Below, piece after piece: positions 17,446-26,435 of a stretch of 64,000 nt of DNA. The stretch's first letter is position 1. Each line of letters starts with the position of its first letter. The notes below the pieces were generated by a model, which saw only the letters and a list, made by a program, of their open reading frames with translations, was not told the DNA's origin and did no database searches. Location: the NCBI RefSeq assembly GCF_020405185.1, contig NZ_CP084463.1, forward strand, positions 1,736,001 to 1,800,000, in the 5' to 3' direction. Position numbers and translations under genes: made by a program. This DNA is from Halomicrobium salinisoli (GTDB taxonomy: Archaea; Halobacteriota; Halobacteria; Halobacteriales; Haloarculaceae).

Positions 17446-17480
17446 AGGTTTATATACTCACGACACTAACTTAGAGTTAG
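17446..17480 (+). promoter_or_regulatory. Strong promoter with palindromic operator before the Hsp20-like/cdc48 operon
   Basis: GAAAGG resembles a BRE and TTTATATA (17449-17456) is a textbook TATA box. A perfect inverted repeat CTAACT-TAG-AGTTAG fills 17466-17480, ending one base before the ATG at 17482. It therefore covers the expected transcription start, where a bound repressor would block initiation. Confidence 0.65.
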
Positions 17481-17481
17481 C

Positions 17482-17724
17482 ATGACGAACCACCAGCAGC
17501 AGTTGGGCGACGCCCCGCTTCGGAAGTTCGAGTACGACGACGGGACGGTGGTGTTCGCGGCGGACGTGGGCGCCGGACCGGAGCCGTCGGTCGACGTCGT
17601 CGACCGGACGGCCATCGTCGTCGCCGGCGACGAGCAGTACGAGTTCGAGGTCCCCGCGGACGACGCGGAAGTGTTTATCCGAAACGGGGTCCTCACTGTC
17701 GAAGTGAACGAGGAGGCCCACTAA
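17482..17724 (+). CDS. Small Hsp20/CS-domain-like protein
   Basis: Predicted 80 residues, all beta by pattern: alternating hydrophobic strands, and [11 protein letters not shown] at the C-terminus resembles the L-x-V/I strand that ends alpha-crystallin domains. It is shorter than true Hsp20 (about 140 residues), lacking most of the N-terminus, so it may be a minimal CS-fold protein. It overlaps the cdc48 start by one base (TAATG), so it is co-translated with the AAA ATPase, which suggests an adaptor or co-chaperone role (inference). Very acidic. Confidence 0.7.
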   Translation: MTNHQQQLGDAPLRKFEYDDGTVVFAADVGAGPEPSVDVVDRTAIVVAGDEQYEFEVPADDAEVFIRNGVLTVEVNEEAH

Positions 17725-20000
17725 TGAAGCTCACCGTCAAACCCCTGAAGCAGAGCGAGGCGGGCCGCGGCCTGGCCGCCGTCGACCGCGCGGCCATGCA
17801 GGAGATGGACCTGGAGAACGGCGACTACGTCGTCATCCAGGGCCACGAGAACGACCGCGGGGTCGCCCGGGTCTGGCCCGGCTACCCCGAGGACGAGGGC
17901 AAGGGCATCGTCCGGATCGACAGCCAGCTCCGACAGGAGGCCAACGTCGGCATCGACGACCGCGTCGAGATCGAGAAGGCCGACGTCAACCCGGCGAAGA
18001 GCCTGACGGTCGCCCTGCCCCAGAACCTGCGGGTCCGGGGCAACGTCGGCCCGATGATCCGCAACAACCTCAGCGGCCAGGCCGTCACCGAGGGCCAGAC
18101 CGTGCCCGTGAGCTTCGGGCTCGGTCCGCTCTCGTCGATGTCCGGCCAGAAGATCCCGCTGCGGATCGCCGAGACGGAGCCCTCCGGCACGGTCGTGATC
18201 ACCGACCAGACCGAGATCGAGGTCTCCGAGAAGCCCGCCGAGCAGATCGCCGAGGGCGCCGCCAGCGGCGGCGGCGGCGAGGAGACCCCCGACGTGGCCT
18301 ACGAGGACATCGGCGGCCTCGACGAGGAGCTAGAGCAGGTCCGCGAGATGATCGAGCTGCCGATGCGCCACCCCGAGCTGTTCCAGCAGCTCGGCATCGA
18401 GCCGCCGAAGGGCGTCCTCCTGCACGGCCCGCCGGGTACCGGGAAGACGCTCATGGCCAAGGCCGTCGCCAACGAGATCGACGCCTACTTCACGACCATC
18501 TCGGGCCCCGAGATCATGTCGAAGTACTACGGGGAGTCCGAGGAGCAGCTCCGCGAGGTCTTCGAGGAGGCCGAGGAGAACGCCCCGGCCATCGTCTTCA
18601 TCGACGAGATCGACTCCATCGCGCCCAAGCGCGGCGAGACCCAGGGCGACGTCGAACGCCGGGTCGTCGCACAGCTCCTGAGCCTCATGGACGGCCTCGA
18701 CGAGCGCGGCGACGTCATCGTCATCGGCGCGACCAACCGCGTCGACGCGATCGACCCCGCGCTGCGCCGCGGCGGCCGCTTCGACCGCGAGATCGAGATC
18801 GGCGTCCCCGACAAGGAGGGCCGCAAGGAGGTCCTGCAGGTCCACACCCGCGGGATGCCCCTCTCCGAGGACATCGACCTCGAGGAGTACGCCGAGAACA
18901 CCCACGGCTTCGTCGGCGCCGACCTCGAGCAGCTGACCAAGGAGGGCGCGATGAACGCCCTCCGGCGCGTCCGCCCGGAGATCGACCTCGAGAGCGACGA
19001 GATCGACGCCGAGGTGCTGGAGTCGCTGGAGGTCTCCGAGGAGGACTTCCGCGAGGCGATGAAGGGCATCGAGCCCTCCGCCCTGCGGGAGGTCTTCGTC
19101 GAGGTCCCCGACGTCACCTGGGAGGACGTCGGCGGCCTCGAGGACACCAAAGAGCGCCTCCGCGAGACCATCCAGTGGCCCCTGGAGTACGGCGACGTCT
19201 TCGAGGCCATGGACCTGGAGGCCGCCAAGGGCGTCCTCCTGTACGGCCCGCCGGGCACCGGGAAGACGCTGCTCGCCAAGGCCGTCGCCAACGAGGCCCA
19301 GTCGAACTTCATCTCCGTGAAGGGCCCCGAGCTGCTGAACAAGTACGTCGGGGAGTCCGAGAAGGGCGTCCGCGACGTCTTCCAGAAGGCCCGGGAGAAC
19401 GCCCCCACGGTGGTGTTCTTCGACGAGATCGACTCCATCGCGGGCGAGCGGGGCGGCGGCACCACCGACTCCGGCGTCGGTGAGCGCGTCGTCTCCCAGC
19501 TGCTGACCGAACTGGACGGCATCGAGGAGATGGAGGACGTCGTCGTCATCGCGACGACCAACCGGCCGGACCTCATCGACTCGGCGCTGATCCGCCCCGG
19601 CCGCCTGGACCGTCACGTCCACGTGCCGGTGCCCGACGAGGAGGCCCGCCGCAAGATCCTCGAGGTCCACACCCGCGACAAGCCGCTGGCCGACGGCGTC
19701 GACCTCGACTCGCTGGCCCGCCGCACGGACGGCTACGTCGGCGCCGACATCGAGGCCCTCGCCCGCGAGGCCTCGATGGCCGCCACTCGCGAGTTCATCA
19801 ACAGCGTCGACCCCGACGACATCGACGACTCCGTCGGGAACGTCCGCATCACGATGGACCACTTCGAGCACGCCCTCGACGAGGTCGGCGCCAGCGTCGA
19901 CAGCGAGGTCCGCGAGCGCTACGAGGAGATCGAACAGCGGTTCGACCACACCGAGGCCGGCCTCGACGACGAGGCCAGCGCGAGCCGCACCTTCCAGTAG
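17724..20000 (+). CDS. AAA+ ATPase Cdc48/VAT (p97 homologue)
   Basis: Predicted 758 residues in the p97/VAT layout: N-domain (double-psi barrel and beta-clam, about 1-185), D1 with Walker A GPPGTGKT at about 235, Walker B FIDEIDS and arginine-finger region [13 protein letters not shown], then D2 with Walker A at about 508, FFDEIDS and [12 protein letters not shown]. It unfolds proteins for turnover, feeding the proteasome in archaea. Cotranscribed with the Hsp20-like gene upstream. A hairpin cluster follows its stop. Confidence 0.97.
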   Translation: MKLTVKPLKQSEAGRGLAAVDRAAMQEMDLENGDYVVIQGHENDRGVARVWPGYPEDEGKGIVRIDSQLRQEANVGIDDRVEIEKADVNPAKSLTVALPQNLRVRGNVGPMIRNNLSGQAVTEGQTVPVSFGLGPLSSMSGQKIPLRIAETEPSGTVVITDQTEIEVSEKPAEQIAEGAASGGGGEETPDVAYEDIGGLDEELEQVREMIELPMRHPELFQQLGIEPPKGVLLHGPPGTGKTLMAKAVANEIDAYFTTISGPEIMSKYYGESEEQLREVFEEAEENAPAIVFIDEIDSIAPKRGETQGDVERRVVAQLLSLMDGLDERGDVIVIGATNRVDAIDPALRRGGRFDREIEIGVPDKEGRKEVLQVHTRGMPLSEDIDLEEYAENTHGFVGADLEQLTKEGAMNALRRVRPEIDLESDEIDAEVLESLEVSEEDFREAMKGIEPSALREVFVEVPDVTWEDVGGLEDTKERLRETIQWPLEYGDVFEAMDLEAAKGVLLYGPPGTGKTLLAKAVANEAQSNFISVKGPELLNKYVGESEKGVRDVFQKARENAPTVVFFDEIDSIAGERGGGTTDSGVGERVVSQLLTELDGIEEMEDVVVIATTNRPDLIDSALIRPGRLDRHVHVPVPDEEARRKILEVHTRDKPLADGVDLDSLARRTDGYVGADIEALAREASMAATREFINSVDPDDIDDSVGNVRITMDHFEHALDEVGASVDSEVRERYEEIEQRFDHTEAGLDDEASASRTFQ

Positions 20001-20142
20001 TACCTTTTTACTGCGGGGGGTTTCCTCGCGCGCTCTTCGAGCGCGCTGCGGGAACCCCCGCTTGTAAAAATCTACGCTAAAAACGCCCTCCGAGTCGCGC
20101 CTTCGGCGCGCTCGGAGTGAACCGGCGCGCTCCGCGCGCCGG
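20001..20142 (+). terminator. T-run and three consecutive hairpins after cdc48
   Basis: T5 at 20005-20009 is followed by an imperfect long stem (20013-20061, with core GCGCGCTC-TTC-GAGCGCGC and outer GGGGG/CCCCC pairing), then an A-rich gap, a hairpin with outer CTCCGAG/CTCGGAG and inner CGCGCC/GGCGCG (20088-20117), and a perfect 9-bp hairpin (20122-20142). The genes on both sides end here, so it may terminate transcription from both directions. Confidence 0.5.
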
Positions 20143-20201
20143 ATGCTGTACCGCTACCGCTCCACTACCGCTTTTTCCGCACCAACATCGGCGAGCCCGG
20201 G

Positions 20202-20507
20202 CTACAGCCCGAGTTCCCCGACCACTTCCAGCACTTCGCCTTCGCCGACGTGCTCGTCCGCGTCGAAGGAGTCGACGCGGAACCGGACGCGTTTCCCGAC
20301 GGCGGACTCGCCGTGGCCGTCCCCGGCGTAGAGGCGGCTGTCGCCGACGCGGGCGAACACGCGCCCGCGCTCGTCGTCGTAGTCGGTGAGCGTGACGACG
20401 ACTTCCTGGCCCGGATCGAAGGAGGGCGTGGACGTCCGGAAGCTCCAGCCCCTGAAGTACTGCCGGAGGAAGCTGGACTCGCCGAAGTACTTGCCGGCGA
20501 AGCTCAT
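20202..20507 (-). CDS. Small OB/TRAM-like protein
   Basis: Predicted 101 residues. After an aromatic N-terminus (FAGKYFGESSFLRQYFRGW) the sequence is strand-rich with GQEVVVTLTDYDDERGRVFA and GKRVRFRVDSFDADEHVGEG, which fits a five-stranded OB or TRAM-like barrel. Its ATG overlaps the last four bases of the nhaC-like gene (stop at 20504), so it is cotranscribed and coupled. A conserved haloarchaeal protein of unknown function; nucleic-acid binding is only an inference from the fold. Confidence 0.65.
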   Translation of the reverse strand: MSFAGKYFGESSFLRQYFRGWSFRTSTPSFDPGQEVVVTLTDYDDERGRVFARVGDSRLYAGDGHGESAVGKRVRFRVDSFDADEHVGEGEVLEVVGELGL

Positions 20508-22111
20508 ACGCGGGCCACCTCCTCGGTGCGGCGGTCGGTGGTGTACTCGCGGCCGAAGCCGGTCCATGCGGAGACGACGAACACGGCGAACAGGAGCCAG
20601 CCCTGGAAGACGAACGGGATCACGTCGACGGGGTTGACGACCATCGCCTGGGTGAACCACTCGAACTCCGTGACGACCTGGGTCTGCATCGCCGCGTAGC
20701 CGACGAGGACGCCGCCGGACCACGGGAAGATGTAGCCCAGCGCCGCCGTGTTGGCGTCGAGGATGTTCGCCCGGCGGTAGCCGTTGACGTTGAAGCGGTC
20801 GCCGACGTTCTTGATGTAGGGGCCGATGGCGATCTCGGCCGCGGTGTTGATCGTGATCATGGTGTTGATCAGGGCCGTCGAGCCGACCATGGTCAGTTCG
20901 GCGCTACGGACCGACCGGGCCAGCCTGGTCATCGACGCGTCGAGCAGCGCCTCGAAGGCGCCGCCCCGGACCATGATCCACGCGCCGGCGACGATCAGCA
21001 GGATGAGGATGCTGATCGGGAAGAAGCCGGCGGCGCCGTCGTAGATGCTGCCGCCGACGGCGGCCTCGCCGGACTCGACGAGCTCGACGAACGGCAGCAC
21101 GCTCGCGCCGGCCAGCGGCGCGTCTCCCGGAACCTGGAACACGATCATCTCGCTGACCGACGCCAGACCGAGGACGACGTTGAAGACGGCGGCGGCGATG
21201 ATGCCCCAGGAGATGGCCTCGATGATGTGCCGTCCCTTCACCGCGGTGACGATGACGATGCCCATCGAGACGAGGTGGATCAGGCCGGCGGGCTCGCTGT
21301 TCTCGACGAGGATCTGGCCCGCGTCGCCGCCCACGTCGATGCCGGCCATCGCGCCGCCGGCGATCACGTAGCCCGCGAACGCGAGGACCGCGGCGATGAT
21401 CGCGTACTTGAACCGCGAGGCGACGACGCCGCCGATGTCGGCCTCCTGGGTCACCGCGGAGACGATGGTCGTGTCGCTGACCGGCGCCAGGTTGTCGCCG
21501 AAGACGGCGCCCGAGAGGATGGCGCCGAACATCAGCACCGGGCTGGCGCCCAGCAGGACGCCCGCCGGGAAGAACAGCGTGGTGAAGGCCACCGTGGTCC
21601 CGTAGCCGGTGCCGATCCCCGTCGCCAGCAGGCCGGCCAGGATGAACGTCGCCGCGGGGAACAGGGCCGCGCCGACGCCGGCCGCGTCGGCGGCCCAGAC
21701 CAGGCCCTCGACGAACCCGCCGGCCTGCATCGTCGCTGCGAACATCCCGGCCCACAGCCACGCGACGATGGCCGTGGCCGCGACCCGCTGGGTCATCCCC
21801 TCGAAGATGGTGTTGGCGTAGTGCTTCCAGTCGCCCTTCACGAACAGCATGCCGACGATGAGGCTGATCAGCATGCCCGCGACCAGTCCGCCGGCGTTGC
21901 CGATGCGGAACAGCGCGCTCTGGACGACTGCCCAGACGATGAACAGCAGTATCGGCAGCGCGCTCATCCACTTCCCGCCGTGGAACTCGATCGCCGGCGG
22001 ACTCGTTTCACTCGACCCCCGATCCCGGCCTCTCGTGGTTCGGCCGGACGCCGGCCCCGCCTCGTCGTCCGACCCCTCGTCCGGTTCCGTGGTGTCGAAC
22101 TCGTCTACCAT
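20504..22111 (-). CDS. NhaC-family Na+/H+ antiporter
   Basis: Predicted 535 residues with about 12 hydrophobic helices after a 50-residue acidic cytoplasmic N-terminus. GDNLAPVSDTTIVSA is the conserved family motif with the Asp residues in the ion path, and PWSGGVLVGYAAMQTQ lies in a late helix. It exchanges Na+ for protons or, in the same family, malate/lactate. Start at ATG 22111 (MVDEFDTTE) fits a TATA-like CTTATG near 22146; the longer upstream frame runs through the promoter. Cotranscribed with the small OB-like gene that follows. Confidence 0.87.
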   Translation of the reverse strand: MVDEFDTTEPDEGSDDEAGPASGRTTRGRDRGSSETSPPAIEFHGGKWMSALPILLFIVWAVVQSALFRIGNAGGLVAGMLISLIVGMLFVKGDWKHYANTIFEGMTQRVAATAIVAWLWAGMFAATMQAGGFVEGLVWAADAAGVGAALFPAATFILAGLLATGIGTGYGTTVAFTTLFFPAGVLLGASPVLMFGAILSGAVFGDNLAPVSDTTIVSAVTQEADIGGVVASRFKYAIIAAVLAFAGYVIAGGAMAGIDVGGDAGQILVENSEPAGLIHLVSMGIVIVTAVKGRHIIEAISWGIIAAAVFNVVLGLASVSEMIVFQVPGDAPLAGASVLPFVELVESGEAAVGGSIYDGAAGFFPISILILLIVAGAWIMVRGGAFEALLDASMTRLARSVRSAELTMVGSTALINTMITINTAAEIAIGPYIKNVGDRFNVNGYRRANILDANTAALGYIFPWSGGVLVGYAAMQTQVVTEFEWFTQAMVVNPVDVIPFVFQGWLLFAVFVVSAWTGFGREYTTDRRTEEVARV

Positions 22112-22239
22112 ACGTGAGACGAGTTGACGTACCACATGACAGGGCATAAGTGTTAGTACCCTAACCAATCAGGGGCCGCGAGCGCGGCCGTCCGCACTCG
22201 TCAGCGCGAGAGTCCGCCGTCCGGTTCTCCGCGGGCCGG

Positions 22240-22953
22240 TCAGCGCTTCTCCAGCGCGGCCCGGTAGTAGGACGCGTCGCTCGGCCGGTAGACGTCGGCG
22301 ACCACCCAGCCCGTGCCGGCCGTCGCCTCGCGCAGTCGGTCCGGCGAGAACAGGCGGAAGAGCAGCGCCTCGTCGGCGTCGCCCTCGTACTCGAACCAGT
22401 TGACCCGGTAGGCCAGGCCCGGCGTCGGATCCGCTCTGAATCCAAGCATCTCGTCGGCGTCCCCGTACTCCGGGTCGTACATGTCGACTACGGCGGTCGC
22501 GTCGGGGGTCGTGACGCGGGCGAGGTCGCCCAGGAACTCCCGGAGGCCCCGCATCGATCCGGCGAGACCGACCTGCGTGCCGATCGCCAGCGCCGAGCGG
22601 AAGCGGCCGCGCTCGAACTGATCTCGAAGCCGAAACATGTCCCCGCACCGCGCGTTCTCGACGCCCCGCGCCTCGAGCGTCTCGACCAGAGCGTCGCTGG
22701 CCTCGACGGCCGCCGTCTCGAAGTGCTCCTGAAAGTACAGCGCGTCCCGCCCGGCGCCGGCGCCGAGGTCGACGAGCGGCCCGTCCAGCCGCTCTTCGAG
22801 CCACGCGCCCGCCGCCGAGTCGGCGTCGAACGGCTCGAAGTAGAACTCCTCGATGGGGTGGCGCAGTCGCTCCTCGCCGTCGCACTGCCACAGCGGTTCC
22901 GCACGCTCCCCACGGTGGTGGTCCAGTATCGCGCGGCCGAAGGCGTCAGCCAT
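22240..22953 (-). CDS. SAM-dependent class I methyltransferase
   Basis: Predicted 237 residues. The Rossmann motif I is PLVDLGAGAGRDALYF, with acidic motif II at AAVEASDALV and motif IV-like FRSALAIGTQVGLAG. Late strands VVDMYDP and TGWVVADVYRP complete the fold. The acceptor is not evident; the N-terminal HPIEEFYFEPFDAD helix may form a lid. It stands alone, with a 130-base gap to nhaC. Confidence 0.8.
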   Translation of the reverse strand: MADAFGRAILDHHRGERAEPLWQCDGEERLRHPIEEFYFEPFDADSAAGAWLEERLDGPLVDLGAGAGRDALYFQEHFETAAVEASDALVETLEARGVENARCGDMFRLRDQFERGRFRSALAIGTQVGLAGSMRGLREFLGDLARVTTPDATAVVDMYDPEYGDADEMLGFRADPTPGLAYRVNWFEYEGDADEALLFRLFSPDRLREATAGTGWVVADVYRPSDASYYRAALEKR

Positions 22954-23138
22954 CGCCGGTCAGTTCGCCGTCCCGGATGATGTGTGTTATTGTGACGAGG
23001 TACCAGTTGACGATGCCCCTGATTGCCGCCACCCCGTTCGGCCGTTTAAGGTCTGTAATGACGTTCCGACTCCCGAAGGACTTCCCACCCGTTAGAGGAA
23101 AACGACTATAAGGGTAGTGTGACGTGGTATCCATTACC

Positions 23139-23327
23139 ATGGCAGAATGCGACGACTGCGGCGCGTCCGTACCGCGCGTCTGGCGTCACCGGGAGTACAG
23201 CGAACCGATGACTCACCGCGAACTGGCCTGGCTCTGTGAATCCTGTCACCCCGAAGTTCGAGAGCGGGCGCGGCCCGCCGCGGGAGACGACGACGCCGTG
23301 GCGATGACCGACGGCGGCCGCAGGTAA
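23139..23327 (+). CDS. Zinc-finger microprotein
   Basis: Predicted 62 residues. Two pairs of cysteines, CDDCG (Cys4, Cys7) and CESCH, make a single treble-clef or zinc-ribbon site. Between them VPRVWRHREYSEPMTHRELAW is basic and aromatic, and the tail is acidic and disordered. Haloarchaea have many such small zinc-finger proteins. Start at ATG 23139 is supported by a TATA-like CTATAAG about 30 bases upstream (leaderless). No partner is evident in the neighbourhood. Confidence 0.75.
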   Translation: MAECDDCGASVPRVWRHREYSEPMTHRELAWLCESCHPEVRERARPAAGDDDAVAMTDGGRR

Positions 23328-23379
23328 CCGGCTCCGACGAGTCGGTGCCGGGGTCGGTGAGCCCACGCTACCCGCCCGC

Positions 23380-23832
23380 TCAGAGGTCCGCGAGAATCTC
23401 CTCGGCGTGGCCCTCTGGATCGACGCCCTCGTAGACGGCCTCGACGGTCCCGTCGGGACCGATGAGGTACGTGTTCCGGAACACGCCGTCGAACGTGTTT
23501 CCGAACATGTTCTTCTCGCCGTAGGAGTCGTACCGACTGGCCACCTCGCCGTCCTCGTCCGACAGCAGGCGGAAGGGGAGGTCGTACGCCGCGGCGAAGT
23601 CGTCGAGGTCGTCGACGGGATCGTCGCTGACCCCCAGCACGGCGACGTCGCGGTCCTCGAAGGCGTCCCACTCGTCGCGGAAGCCACAGGCCTCGGTCGT
23701 ACAGCCGGGCGTGTCCGCGCGCGGGTAGAAGTACAGGACGACCCGCTGGCCCTCGTAGTCCGAGAGCGCGACCGGCTCGCCGTCCTGGTCTGACAACTGG
23801 AAGTCGGGTGCGGTCTCGCCGACGCTGAGCAT
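23380..23832 (-). CDS. bcp: Peroxiredoxin, Bcp/PrxQ type
   Basis: Predicted 150 residues. Thioredoxin-like fold with APDFQLSDQDG, YFYPRADTPGCTTEACGFRD (peroxidatic Cys in TPGCT and resolving Cys five residues on, the atypical two-Cys PrxQ pattern), GVSDDPV and GVFRNTYLIGPDG. Reduces peroxides with thioredoxin-type reductants in the cytoplasm. The start at ATG 23832 gives the usual short N-terminus before APDF; in-frame codons upstream add an unrelated Arg-rich stretch. Confidence 0.93.
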   Translation of the reverse strand: MLSVGETAPDFQLSDQDGEPVALSDYEGQRVVLYFYPRADTPGCTTEACGFRDEWDAFEDRDVAVLGVSDDPVDDLDDFAAAYDLPFRLLSDEDGEVASRYDSYGEKNMFGNTFDGVFRNTYLIGPDGTVEAVYEGVDPEGHAEEILADL

Positions 23833-23903
23833 GCCGGAGTCCTGTGGGCCCGACGCCAAAGGCCCATCGCAACGTCCTTTGGAGTCCGGTCTAACTCTCG
23901 GGT

Positions 23904-24464
23904 ATGCAACGGCACGTCCGCGAGCGGACCCGAGAGCTGACGGCACTCCTGACCGTCGTCTCGCTCGCACTGGTCTTCGGCGCGGTGCTGGAGGTCGGTC
24001 CCGTCACCGCGCTCCCGGCGGCGCCCGACGCCGTCCTCGACGCCATTCCGCACGTCAACGCCGCCGTCAGCGCGGCGGCCATCGCGACCATCGTCGGCGG
24101 CGTCCGGGCGATCCGCCGCGGCGACGTCGAGCGCCACCGCCGGCTGATGCTCGCGACGTTCGGCCTGTTCGTCGCCTTCCTCGGGCTGTACCTCTACCGC
24201 GTTTCGGTCGCCGGGACGACGGCGTTCGCCGGGCCCGGCTGGGTCGAGACCTACGTCTACTACCCGGTGCTGGGGATCCACATGCTGCTCGCGATGGCCT
24301 CCATCCCGCTGGTGTACTACGTGCTCCTGCTGGCTTTCGGCCACCCCCTCTCCGAACTCGGGTCGACGAACCACCCCCGGGTCGGCCGGCTCGCCGCGGC
24401 GCTGTGGCTGATCTCCTTCGCGCTCGGGATCGTCGTCTACGCGCTGCTGTACTGGGCGTACTGA
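23904..24464 (+). CDS. DUF420-family membrane protein
   Basis: Predicted 186 residues with five hydrophobic helices. Conserved His residues lie at IPHVNAAVSAAA, RHRRLMLATFGLF and GIHMLLAMASIPLVYY, matching DUF420 (CtaM-like) proteins, some of which are linked to cytochrome oxidase assembly in Bacillus. The His residues within or at the edge of helices could bind haem or copper (inference). No terminal oxidase gene is in the window. It is divergent from bcp. Confidence 0.85.
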   Translation: MQRHVRERTRELTALLTVVSLALVFGAVLEVGPVTALPAAPDAVLDAIPHVNAAVSAAAIATIVGGVRAIRRGDVERHRRLMLATFGLFVAFLGLYLYRVSVAGTTAFAGPGWVETYVYYPVLGIHMLLAMASIPLVYYVLLLAFGHPLSELGSTNHPRVGRLAAALWLISFALGIVVYALLYWAY

Positions 24465-24501
24465 AACGGAGCGGAAAACGAGAAGCGCGGCGCCGAATCG
24501 G

Positions 24502-25947
24502 CTAGTCGTCGGCCTCGACCGACGCGTCGCCGCCGATGACGGGCCGGTGGACGTCCCGGTCCGTCGCCTCGTCCTCGATGTCGTACGGGTACTCGCCCGT
24601 GACGCAGCCGAGACAGAGGTCGTCACGAGCGTTGCCCAGCGTCTCGGCGACGGCGTCGATCGAGAGGTACGACAGCGAGTCGGCGCCGATCTCGTCACGG
24701 ACGTCGTCGACGTCCTGGCCCGCGGCGATCAGCTCTTCGCGGGTCGCCATGTCGATCCCCATGTAACACGGCGAGACGATCGCCGGGGCGCCGATGCGGA
24801 CGTGGACCTCCTCCGCGCCGGCGTCCTTCAGCAGCTCGACGAGCTGCGTCGAGGTGGTCCCGCGGACGATGGAGTCGTCGATGATGGTGACCGTCTTGCC
24901 CTCGATCGTGGACTTGATCGGGTTGAGCTTCAGGCGGACGGCCCGCTCGCGCTCGTCCTGGGTCGGCATGATGAACGTCCGGCCGACGTACCGGTTCTTC
25001 ATCAGCCCCTCGGCGAACTCGATGTCGGTGCCGTCGTCCTGCGCGGCCTCGGCGTAGCCGGAGGCGAACGCGCGCCCGGAGTCGGGCACCGGGAGGACGA
25101 CGTCGCTCTCGACGCCGGACTCCTCCCAGAGCTGCCGCCCCAGGTCGCGGCGGGCGTCGTAGACCAGCGTCTCGTCGATGGTGGAGTCGGGCCGCGCGAA
25201 GTAGACGTGCTCGAAGAAGCAGTGCGCGGTGTGGTCCTGTTCGACGAGCTGGTAGGTGTCGTACCCGCTGCCGTCGTCGTGGAGGACGACGAGTTCGCCG
25301 GGCTTGACGTCCCGGACGAGTTCGCCGTCGAGGGTATCGATGGCCGCGGACTCGCTGGCGAGGACGTAGCCGTCGTCCAGTTCGCCGATGCACAGCGGCC
25401 GGTTGCCCTCGGGGTCGCGCACCCCGAGCACCGTGTCGTCGTGCATGATGGTCAGCGAGTACGACCCGTGGATGCGGGACATCGTCCGCTTGACGGCGCG
25501 GACGAGGTCAGCCTCCAGCAGGTTGCGCGCCAGGTCGTGGGCGATGACCTCGGTGTCGCCGTCGCTGGTGAACGCGTGGCCCAGGTCCGCGAGTTCGTCG
25601 CGGATCTCGTCGGCGTTGACGAGGTTGCCGTTGTGCGCCAGCGCCAGCGACCCGCTCTTGAAGGAGACGGAGAACGGCTGAGCGCAGCAGGCGTCGACGC
25701 TGCCGGACGTCGGATAGCGGACGTGGCCGACGCCGTTCGGGCCGTTCAGCGACTCGAGGTCGTCCGGGCCGAAGGCGTCGCCCACGAGGCCCATCTCGAC
25801 GTGGCTGTGCTGCTGAAAGCCGTCGTGGGTGACGATACCGGCCGACTCCTGGCCGCGGTGCTGGAGGGCGTAGAGGGAGTAGTAGAGGGGGCGGGCGGCG
25901 TCACGGTCTTCGAGTGCGATGCCGACGACGCCGCACTTCTCGTGCAT
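24502..25947 (-). CDS. purF: Amidophosphoribosyltransferase
   Basis: Predicted 481 residues, first committed step of purine synthesis (PRPP + glutamine to phosphoribosylamine). The N-terminal nucleophile is Cys5 in MHEKCGVVG, with glutaminase motifs LQHRGQESAGI, GHVRYPTSG and LAHNGNLVNA. The PRPP-binding loop VTIIDDSIVRGTTS is in the C-terminal half. It is the third gene of the lsm-rpl37e-purF operon, starting nine bases after the rpl37e stop. Full length for the family; the propeptide is just four residues long. Confidence 0.96.
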   Translation of the reverse strand: MHEKCGVVGIALEDRDAARPLYYSLYALQHRGQESAGIVTHDGFQQHSHVEMGLVGDAFGPDDLESLNGPNGVGHVRYPTSGSVDACCAQPFSVSFKSGSLALAHNGNLVNADEIRDELADLGHAFTSDGDTEVIAHDLARNLLEADLVRAVKRTMSRIHGSYSLTIMHDDTVLGVRDPEGNRPLCIGELDDGYVLASESAAIDTLDGELVRDVKPGELVVLHDDGSGYDTYQLVEQDHTAHCFFEHVYFARPDSTIDETLVYDARRDLGRQLWEESGVESDVVLPVPDSGRAFASGYAEAAQDDGTDIEFAEGLMKNRYVGRTFIMPTQDERERAVRLKLNPIKSTIEGKTVTIIDDSIVRGTTSTQLVELLKDAGAEEVHVRIGAPAIVSPCYMGIDMATREELIAAGQDVDDVRDEIGADSLSYLSIDAVAETLGNARDDLCLGCVTGEYPYDIEDEATDRDVHRPVIGGDASVEADD

Positions 25948-25956
25948 AGTGGGAGG

Positions 25957-26130
25957 TTACTCGCCGGCCTTGCTCTGCCACTCGTAGTCGCGGCGCTTGG
26001 CGGACTTGCCGAAGCCACACGCCGAACAGACCTTCTTTTTCACGTGATAGGACTTCTCGCCACACCGTCGGCACTTGACGTGCGTCGTGGTGTTCTTCTT
26101 CCCCTGACTCGGAGTTCCAGCGCCAGTCAT
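25957..26130 (-). CDS. rpl37e: 50S ribosomal protein L37e
   Basis: Predicted 57-residue zinc-binding protein of the large subunit. [20 protein letters not shown] holds the four-Cys zinc site; the basic termini ([21 protein letters not shown]) contact rRNA. Exactly the family length. It overlaps the upstream lsm gene by four bases and is followed by purF. Confidence 0.97.
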   Translation of the reverse strand: MTGAGTPSQGKKNTTTHVKCRRCGEKSYHVKKKVCSACGFGKSAKRRDYEWQSKAGE

Positions 26131-26309
26131 GGACGTATCGAGACGACGTTGTCGCCGCGTATAATCGTTGTGTCTTCGCCCTCGATGACGAGGTTCATGT
26201 GCTGGTCGTAGCCGGAGAGCTCTCCTTCGTACGTCTGACCGCCCTTGAGCTCCACCGTGACGGTCTCGCCGACGGATGCCTCCAGCACGTCCAGCGGTCG
26301 TCCACTCAT
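26127..26309 (-). CDS. lsm: Sm-like (Lsm) RNA-binding protein
   Basis: Predicted 60 residues, shorter than the usual 70-80, with the Sm1 motif ([25 protein letters not shown]) and Sm2 [10 protein letters not shown]. Forms a heptameric ring that binds U-rich RNA. First gene of an operon with rpl37e and purF; a TATA-like TTTAAG lies about 27 bases before its ATG. The link of Lsm with L37e is conserved in archaea. Confidence 0.95.
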   Translation of the reverse strand: MSGRPLDVLEASVGETVTVELKGGQTYEGELSGYDQHMNLVIEGEDTTIIRGDNVVSIRP

Positions 26310-26435
26310 ACCCCAAGGGCAACCCGTCTACCGCTTAAACGTACCGCTTGCACGTCCGGTCCGTGATCCACAGCGACTGTCGGCTCCGTTTTCCGGTAGA
26401 TGGACGGGTACTTTCGACGGTGTCGGACGTGAATA

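Noticed and set aside
22946..23140. 64-residue minus frame upstream of the zinc-finger gene
   Set aside because: Covers the promoter of the zinc-finger gene and has no supported start or family.
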